DNA from: Rodentolepis nana
Lineage: Eukaryota > Platyhelminthes > Cestoda > Cyclophyllidea > Hymenolepididae
NCBI GenBank assembly: GCA_900617975.1
Contig: UZAE01001338.1
Location: 1 to 13,794, forward strand
Length of the DNA stretch: 13,794 nt
Direction: 5' to 3'
Part shown: positions 9,330-13,794 of the stretch, piece by piece
Layout of the letters: every line of letters begins with the position of its first letter
Position numbering within the stretch: the stretch's first letter is position 1
Program-made: the position numbers and the translations under genes
The notes under the pieces: generated by a model
What the model saw: only the letters and a program-made list of their open reading frames with translations
The model's database searches: none
What the model was told of the DNA's origin: nothing

Positions 9330-10444
9330 CTTCTGGGTTGAGGATGAAATCGACTAGATACGTGGGCAGCCTCAGTTCTCTTGCCCGAAATGGAGAAACT
9401 ATTGCTATGATGTCGAGAATATTCATCCAACGGACTTCCCGTCGATTTTTGAATTGAAGTAACGGTCGGAGGAGACGCTGCTATCACATTCGATTTCGAA
9501 GTATCAATTGCGTTTCTATGTCTCTGTCGCCTCTCAGTTACCATTGGAGCAAGACCAGGACTTGGAATTCCGCTACTACTAGAAGTAGAGGGACAAACAG
9601 GTAGACGAGTAGAAGCAGAGTGCTTTAACCATCTTCGACATAGGCCGCCACTTCCAGCACCACTAACACTCTCCAGTCCAGACTCCTCTCCTGAACTCAC
9701 CGCTGCTTTAGCAGCAGCAGTAGTTTTCACAGTGAGAGGCGTCTTCAGTCGTCGACTAGCTCGCGATACTAGTCTTCCTCGAACTCTCCACTTTCCATCC
9801 GACTTGATGTTACTTTGTGCAAAGGTTGTCACAACCAAACGGAGACTGGAAGGCGAGGAGCAGATCATCTGGACAATATCTGTATGCAGTCGACCTACAA
9901 CTTCTCGTCCATTTACTCGCAAGATAAGATCATTAGCTCGAAGACCAGCAGCATAAGCAGGTCCTTTCCGATCAACATTCTCAACTATGTGATGAAGAGT
10001 GTAATCGCTCGAATTGCCATAGAAGACATCCTTGGCTCGGAGAATAAATCCATAACCATGAGGACCGCGTTTGATGGTGATTATACGAGAGCCTGGAGGA
10101 GAGAGATTCTCTGTAGTCTTCCGAGAGGGAATATTGCATATGGAGGAGGAAGAGGACTTGGTGGTGGTCTGGGAGACAATAGTGCCGGGTACAAGAGAGG
10201 AGCGACCGGGGCTCGCAGCTTTTCGTCGACAAGGTATAGACAATTTAGATGGCTTGGAGTCACGCTTAATTGATGGAACGGGGACCTGAGTATAGTGCTG
10301 TGGTGGATTTATACTCTCTGAGGGTCGGTTGTCTGCCGAAGGGGGTGGTGATAGAGTCGGTGATTGGCGCTTAGCTTTTTGATAAGAATTTTCATCGTCG
10401 TCAATACTAGGACGCGGTTCATTTTTACTGCATTCTTCTAATGA
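9330..10444 (-). CDS. MAST: MAST-like kinase, internal coding exon B carrying the PDZ domain
   Basis: A 1,115-base exon encoding 371 complete codons plus two bases (AG). The acceptor is a pyrimidine-rich TTTTTCGCATTAG ending at 10445. The donor is CCCAGAAG|GTAAAT at 9330/9329, and the TAA just past it belongs to the intron. In order the protein shows an acidic start (SLEECSKNEPRPSIDDDE), a Ser/Pro-rich linker, a PDZ domain (10087-9821), then a basic Ser-rich region (RGRLVSRASRRLKTP) with a short Ala run and Ser clusters. The PDZ sequence YTLHHIVENV and the GLRANDL / VNGREVV block match the MAST pattern as I recall it (YxVHHxVW, GLxxGDLITHVNG). MAST proteins are AGC-group kinases linked to microtubules, whose PDZ binds partners such as PTEN in vertebrates. 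No kinase motif occurs here. There is no in-frame ATG before the PDZ domain, so this exon cannot start the protein. Confidence 0.9.
9821..10087 (-). other. PDZ domain coding segment (class I features)
   Basis: About 89 residues from RIITIK to VVTTF. The carboxylate-binding loop is GYGF (10057-10046), a normal variant of GLGF. The core AGLRANDLILRVNG is the usual GxxxGDxIxxVNG block with Ala-Asn in place of Gly. The residue opening the second helix is His (codon 9886-9884, context RLHTDIVQMI), the hallmark of class I PDZ domains that bind S/T-x-hydrophobic C-termini. The family reading (MAST rather than a generic PDZ) comes from the paired His in YTLHHIV and from the extension SNIKSDGKWR after the last strand. 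Confidence 0.93.
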
Positions 10445-10663
10445 CTAATGCGAAAAATGAGAATGAGCAAGGACTAACACTGCATGGCATGAAAAGCGAC
10501 ATAATCTAAGTTTGTTTGAAAAAAAAACAGACATTAATTTCTGTTTGAATGCAACTCAATACATTTTACCAAGTGAATTTATTGAATATAATCTAATAAG
10601 CATAGTAATAGAATATACCCGCCCACACAAGTGGTTTCTTCCATATTCAAATACATCATGAAG

Positions 10664-11021
10664 CTTCTCAAACTGGGGTGCGTGATAGACCTGCCTCCAC
10701 GTGGTGCAACCTGGGTAACGTATACGCCCACGGCAAACAAGTCTATAAACTGGCAGTTGACTTCTCACTCCAAACTATCATGACCCCACTACATGTTATA
10801 TTCGACCCCTTCCACAATTCTCATCTTACCTTTTCTCTACCTTTGCGTTTGTCTGTCTCTTTAACATCTGTGAATCACTCTTCTGCCTCCCCCCCCTCTC
10901 CTCCTCGACTTTGGTGACTTTGTCTGTTCCTCCTTCTGTGAAGCCCGAAGTCAACAAAGGGCATAATTATAACTATCATAAAGCCTGCCATTTGATATAA
11001 ATAAATAAACTTCTCAAACTG
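10664..11021 (+). mobile_element. Probable SINE-like or 5'-truncated LINE retroposon with target-site duplications
   Basis: The 12-mer CTTCTCAAACTG occurs at 10664-10675 and again at 11010-11021. Between them lie 334 bases that begin GGGTGCGTGATAG and end in an A-rich tail (GATATAAATAAATAAA, 10994-11009) directly against the second copy. Direct repeats plus a 3' A-rich tail at the junction are the signature of target-primed retroposition, in plus orientation, opposite to the host gene. The body is GC-richer at its 5' end, then pyrimidine-rich (about 10800-10935). A box-B-like GGTGCAACC (10703-10711) is only a weak match, and no convincing box A was seen, so a truncated LINE tail is as likely as a SINE. 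A 12-base match alone is expected by chance in a window this size. It is the tail position that makes the case. Confidence 0.55.
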
Positions 11022-12010
11022 AATAATAAAATCCAGTATTGTTATATACTTCGTCGAAGGTCCAAATTAATACAATTAATACAGATATCTGGGAAAAAAA
11101 AACATCAAAACGTGATAGTAGAAGCAAAATCGATAGAAATATCTCACATCAAGACATTTATACATTCACACTATGATCAAATAGAATTCTTCCTTTTATT
11201 TTTTTTTCAATAAAATGAAGCTGAGTCAATTCGCAAGTAGAGCTTGGAGATTACCAAGTGTAAATGCAAGAGCGGTAGTGATACTCCTATTTTTATAGAG
11301 AAAACGTTTTCCCATTCTCGACGAAACCCAGTTACTAAAATGGTAAACGCGGGTTTTTTTCCATTCTCCAGTCTATAGCAGCTTACATCGATTCATCATC
11401 TCACTCCAAAGCAGACGGATTGATTCTGTATTTCTCTATATCGGATTATGGTGAAAGTGGAAGATTAATTGCGCCTCAAATATGACTATCAAGCCTCTAA
11501 AACGCACGATTGGTTTTAAGACAAGAGGAGGAAGAGGGGCGATGGTAGCTAGGCCATCTCTAGGTGCGTGTCGCGTTAGCAACTCTGGTCGATGACCTTG
11601 AGAACCCCAGATTAGCACGCTTCAAGGGTATGCATCGTGAATCACACAACGGCATATAGAAAATTTCAATGTCAGTAACACGCCTAAAACTAGTGGGCCT
11701 GGCGAACCCACAAAGCAGGCCATTGACAAAGAGCGTACGACCTCAGACAACATGTAGTGATGAAGACAAGCCAAATTCTTTTTTTTGGGTAAAACAGCCT
11801 TCGGAATCCGAAATTAACTACGTATACACAGGTACGCCCCACCTTGTGCAAATATGCCAGCATGGACATAACGTTGAATGCGCAAATGCAATTAGCTTCC
11901 TAACTTTTCAATTTCCATGACTGTCAGAACCATTGGTGCAAGAGATTCACGTAGTATCGAAAATCCCCAACGGATTGGGAGAAAGGAAGCTGAAAGCAAT
12001 AAATCTAAAT

Positions 12011-12026
12011 ACACACACACACACAC
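12011..12026. repeat. CA microsatellite
   Basis: Eight AC units, followed by an imperfect ATACACAG extension, within intron A. Confidence 0.9.
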
Positions 12027-12297
12027 ATACACAGAAACAGCCATACACAAATCCATCTAAAACATCAATTCTACAGCCGAACTCACTTTGAATGGTAAAA
12101 GTTAGAAGAAGTGCTCTTCTGTTCGCTTAATAAGATATTCAGAAGATAGTTAGAGATTACCTTAAAATAATAGTGAATTACATTGAAATTGTTCTCTTTG
12201 AGAATGTTAATTAACTAATCCGATACATGGTATGCACCAAGTGCCAAAAAGGTTATAAAAAGTCATGTATTGTCAAGCGCATGATCGATCAACTTAC

Positions 12298-12489
12298 CCT
12301 CTTCTTCGTGATAAGAGCGTTTGAATTTGAGCCTAAAACATCAACGTCCACTAACGCCAAATTGTCATGAACGGAAATGGCTACTGAGGCAGAAGAAGGC
12401 GATGGTGGCCGAGAAGTTTCTTCGGAATTCCTTTTTCTGCCTGTCAACTCCTCAGTCTTTGAAGTCGATGAGTTATCACTTCCTTCAGT
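12298..12489 (-). CDS. MAST: MAST-like protein, internal coding exon A (linker before the PDZ exon)
   Basis: A 192-base exon of exactly 64 codons in phase 0 at both ends. The acceptor is a good pyrimidine tract (CATTTTACTCTATTTTAG) ending at 12490. The donor is AGG|GTAAGT at 12298/12297, a perfect consensus. Its phase-0 end fits the upstream of the two possible acceptors of exon B. The peptide opens TEGSDNSSTSKTEELTGRKR, is rich in Ser, Thr and Glu, and has a more hydrophobic middle (NLALVDVDVLG). No domain is recognised. In MAST proteins a variable Ser-rich linker separates the kinase and PDZ domains, and this fits that place. The exon has no Met codon, and a TAG lies in frame at the acceptor, so translation must start in an exon further 5', to the right. 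Chance cannot be excluded, because support is splice sites, length and composition only. Confidence 0.65.
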
Positions 12490-12558
12490 CTAAAATAGAG
12501 TAAAATGAGGTCAAGTAGGAGGATATGGCGTAACAAAACAGGATAAAAATTCTTTTGA

Positions 12559-12579
12559 CCCCCCCCCCCCCCCCCACCC
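12559..12579. repeat. Poly-C tract (C17 A CCC)
   Basis: Seventeen C, one A and three C on the plus strand, that is GGGTG17 in the minus-strand transcript. This is the same layout as the plus-strand GGGGTG15 at 3508-3527, in opposite orientation. It lies 70 bases upstream of the exon A acceptor. It could form a G-quadruplex in the pre-mRNA. Confidence 0.85.
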
Positions 12580-12599
12580 AATGCTTCATCGACGGGGGC

Positions 12600-12619
12600 C
12601 ATGGCGGATCCCGGAAGTG
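12600..12619. promoter_or_regulatory. GC-rich patch with YY1-like and ETS-like motifs (weak)
   Basis: In an AT-rich setting a short GC-rich patch carries ATGGCGG (12601-12607, like the YY1 core) and CCGGAAGTG (12611-12619, a full ETS/GABP-type site). In other animals the pair is common at housekeeping promoters. Here it could mark an alternative start for either strand, but two short motifs are weak evidence. Confidence 0.15.
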
Positions 12620-13794
12620 TTCAAAATAATGGCTGTATCAAACATTGTGTTTTTTAGCAACGACGGCAAGATATTCACACCGATCCCCAAAACAACACAC
12701 ACACACATAGGAGGGGTTGGTAAAATCAATGAGTTAATACAATGGCATTGTATCGAGAGAAGCCTATTCGCATTTTAAAGAAATCGAGTGATAGCAGAGA
12801 TGACATAGAGTTGCAAATCAAAAAAGTGAACCGAGGAAAAAGGGTAGATGGATAGATGACATCTCTCCATCTATATAACTGACAAAACCTCCTTAACTGA
12901 AAGTTTTTTAATGTGAAATCATAGGAGGTTGACTTAATAATTGCCATTTGAGGGTTTATTAGTGCTTTGGCATGACTTAAGGAGTTGGGTTATTAAGGTA
13001 AGGTCACTAAAAGAAAACTCTAATTTCTACCAACTCAGGATACCACGGTAAACAGTATTGCTAGTTTATTTGGAAACCTACGTCGTGTTTTATCATGCAA
13101 ATAAATAGGCAAAAAGAGGGCGCACACATTGGGTTAAATTTAATCATCCAAAACGTGGCTTAAATGAGGGTACGCGCACACACAGAGAAGAGCGTAAATA
13201 TCCCAGTGCACTAATGCATTACTTTTCTCTATTTTAAGAGTGTAAAGTGTCAATCATTACCTTCTAGGAATATAAGCACACTATACAAGAAAAGCCTGAA
13301 AAGCCCAAAACAGAACTACTAATTGGCAAAAGGTGAAACAATATGCAACTGTGAGGATAGGGGTGGTAACACCATTCACTCTTATAAATTATCGCCGATA
13401 GACATGCGTGCTTTCGGCTATCATCAGATGAACTAGACAGATAATGAAAATGTGCTTCTAAAGTATACCGAATGTGTAAACGAGAGAGGCATAAATCATC
13501 AACCCCCACCCCATTCTCTGAGGCACACCCTTGCTTATCACCAAAACCTCACTGCGTGATTTTCTACATCTTTGATGTAGTGCGAAAAGCTACTATCCAT
13601 TCGTATTGATAATGAGAATATTGGCTGACCTTTTGAGGACAATGGAAAGGACGAATAGACCAAACATGGGTTTGAAAGATGCATGTTAAAACACACAAAA
13701 ATCGTGTTATTTACAACGGGAGCTTAATTGGATGAGCAGTTAGTTGGTTCCAAAAATAGTTTCATGAAATGGAATTTTCCGTTTAACCGCCCTG

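Larger units (their letters stand above)
10445..12297 (-). other. Intron A of the MAST-like gene (1,853 bases)
   Basis: On the minus strand this starts GTAAGT (12297-12292) and ends GCATTAG (10445). It contains a probable retroposon insertion (10664-11021), a CA microsatellite (12011-12026), several A and T homopolymers, and open frames at 11436-11618 and 11669-11920 with no splice support or recognisable product. No further exon was found. Confidence 0.65.
12490..13794 (-). other. 5' intron or upstream part of the MAST-like gene, no exon found
   Basis: The acceptor of exon A (CTATTTTAG, ending at 12490) closes this segment. No minus-strand exon with compatible phase was found. A donor-like AGAAG|GTAATG near 13259 is preceded by a TAG in the only phase that would join exon A, and one near 13629 has no acceptor. 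No kinase motifs (HRD, DFG, APE) were seen, so the kinase exons expected of a MAST gene should lie beyond 13794. It holds the C17 tract (12559-12579), a small GC-rich patch (12585-12619) and otherwise AT-rich DNA. Confidence 0.55.

Noticed and set aside
9732..10289. Plus-strand ORFs (up to 152 codons) and other minus frames over the PDZ exon
   Set aside because: These are shadows of exon B, whose own frame encodes a clear PDZ domain.
11669..11920. 83-codon plus-strand ORF in intron A
   Set aside because: No recognisable motif and no transcript signals, and the region on the other strand is intronic. Length alone is not enough.
12595..12615. Restriction-site-rich sequence (NcoI and BamHI sites adjacent) suggesting vector contamination
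   Set aside because: Flanks on both sides are ordinary AT-rich intronic DNA, and no other vector sequence is present. Chance co-occurrence in a GC-rich patch is enough.
13258..13320. Possible exon upstream of exon A with donor AGAAG|GTAATG
   Set aside because: In the only phase that joins exon A the second-last codon is TAG, and the encoded peptide shows no family resemblance.
1..13794. CRISPR array, bacterial operon, phage genes or a toxin-antitoxin system
   Set aside because: Spliced minus-strand exons, long introns, microsatellites and a gypsy remnant indicate an animal genome. No regularly spaced repeats or bacterial gene order were seen.

Overview
The window reads as nuclear DNA of an invertebrate animal, most likely a parasitic flatworm. 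Four short open stretches on the minus strand are each bounded by GT/AG splice sites with compatible phases. The introns are long (about 1.9, 4.0 and 1.9 kb), AT-rich and full of microsatellites and homopolymers. A decayed Ty3/gypsy integrase of the CsRn1-like kind lies at the left edge. The flatworm assignment rests on remembered family resemblance and is tentative. Nothing bacterial or viral was seen: no operons and no tRNA, rRNA or CRISPR.

Layout from left to right. Bases 3-838 hold the 3' part of a dead gypsy-type pol gene (zinc-binding plus integrase core) with two in-frame stops and one frame change, cut off abruptly near 838. Bases 839-2935 are intergenic or 3' flank, with one unexplained 73-residue plus-strand ORF (1776-1997). 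From 2936 to beyond 13794 the window is occupied by one minus-strand gene, read from right to left: exon A 12489-12298, exon B 10444-9330 (with a PDZ domain), exon C 5358-5046, and terminal exon D 3115-2936 ending in TAA. The phases chain without conflict (0, then 2, then 0), giving 599 residues of C-terminal protein.

The PDZ domain resembles that of microtubule-associated serine/threonine (MAST) kinases. On that reading the kinase domain is encoded 5' of the window, beyond 13794, and this window holds the linker, the PDZ domain and a Ser-rich tail. The PDZ has a GYGF carboxylate loop and a histidine at the start of its second helix (class I). The same protein ends in Thr-Asp-Met, a possible class I PDZ ligand, preceded by an Arg5 cluster with a basophilic kinase consensus.

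The introns contain one probable retroposon insertion in intron A (10676-11009, flanked by 12-base direct repeats and ending in an A-rich tail), three long G/C homopolymers with similar A/T flanks, and several microsatellites. I found no clearly undescribed multi-gene system. The most interesting items are the PDZ/PDZ-ligand arrangement with its possible splice switch, and the retroposon.
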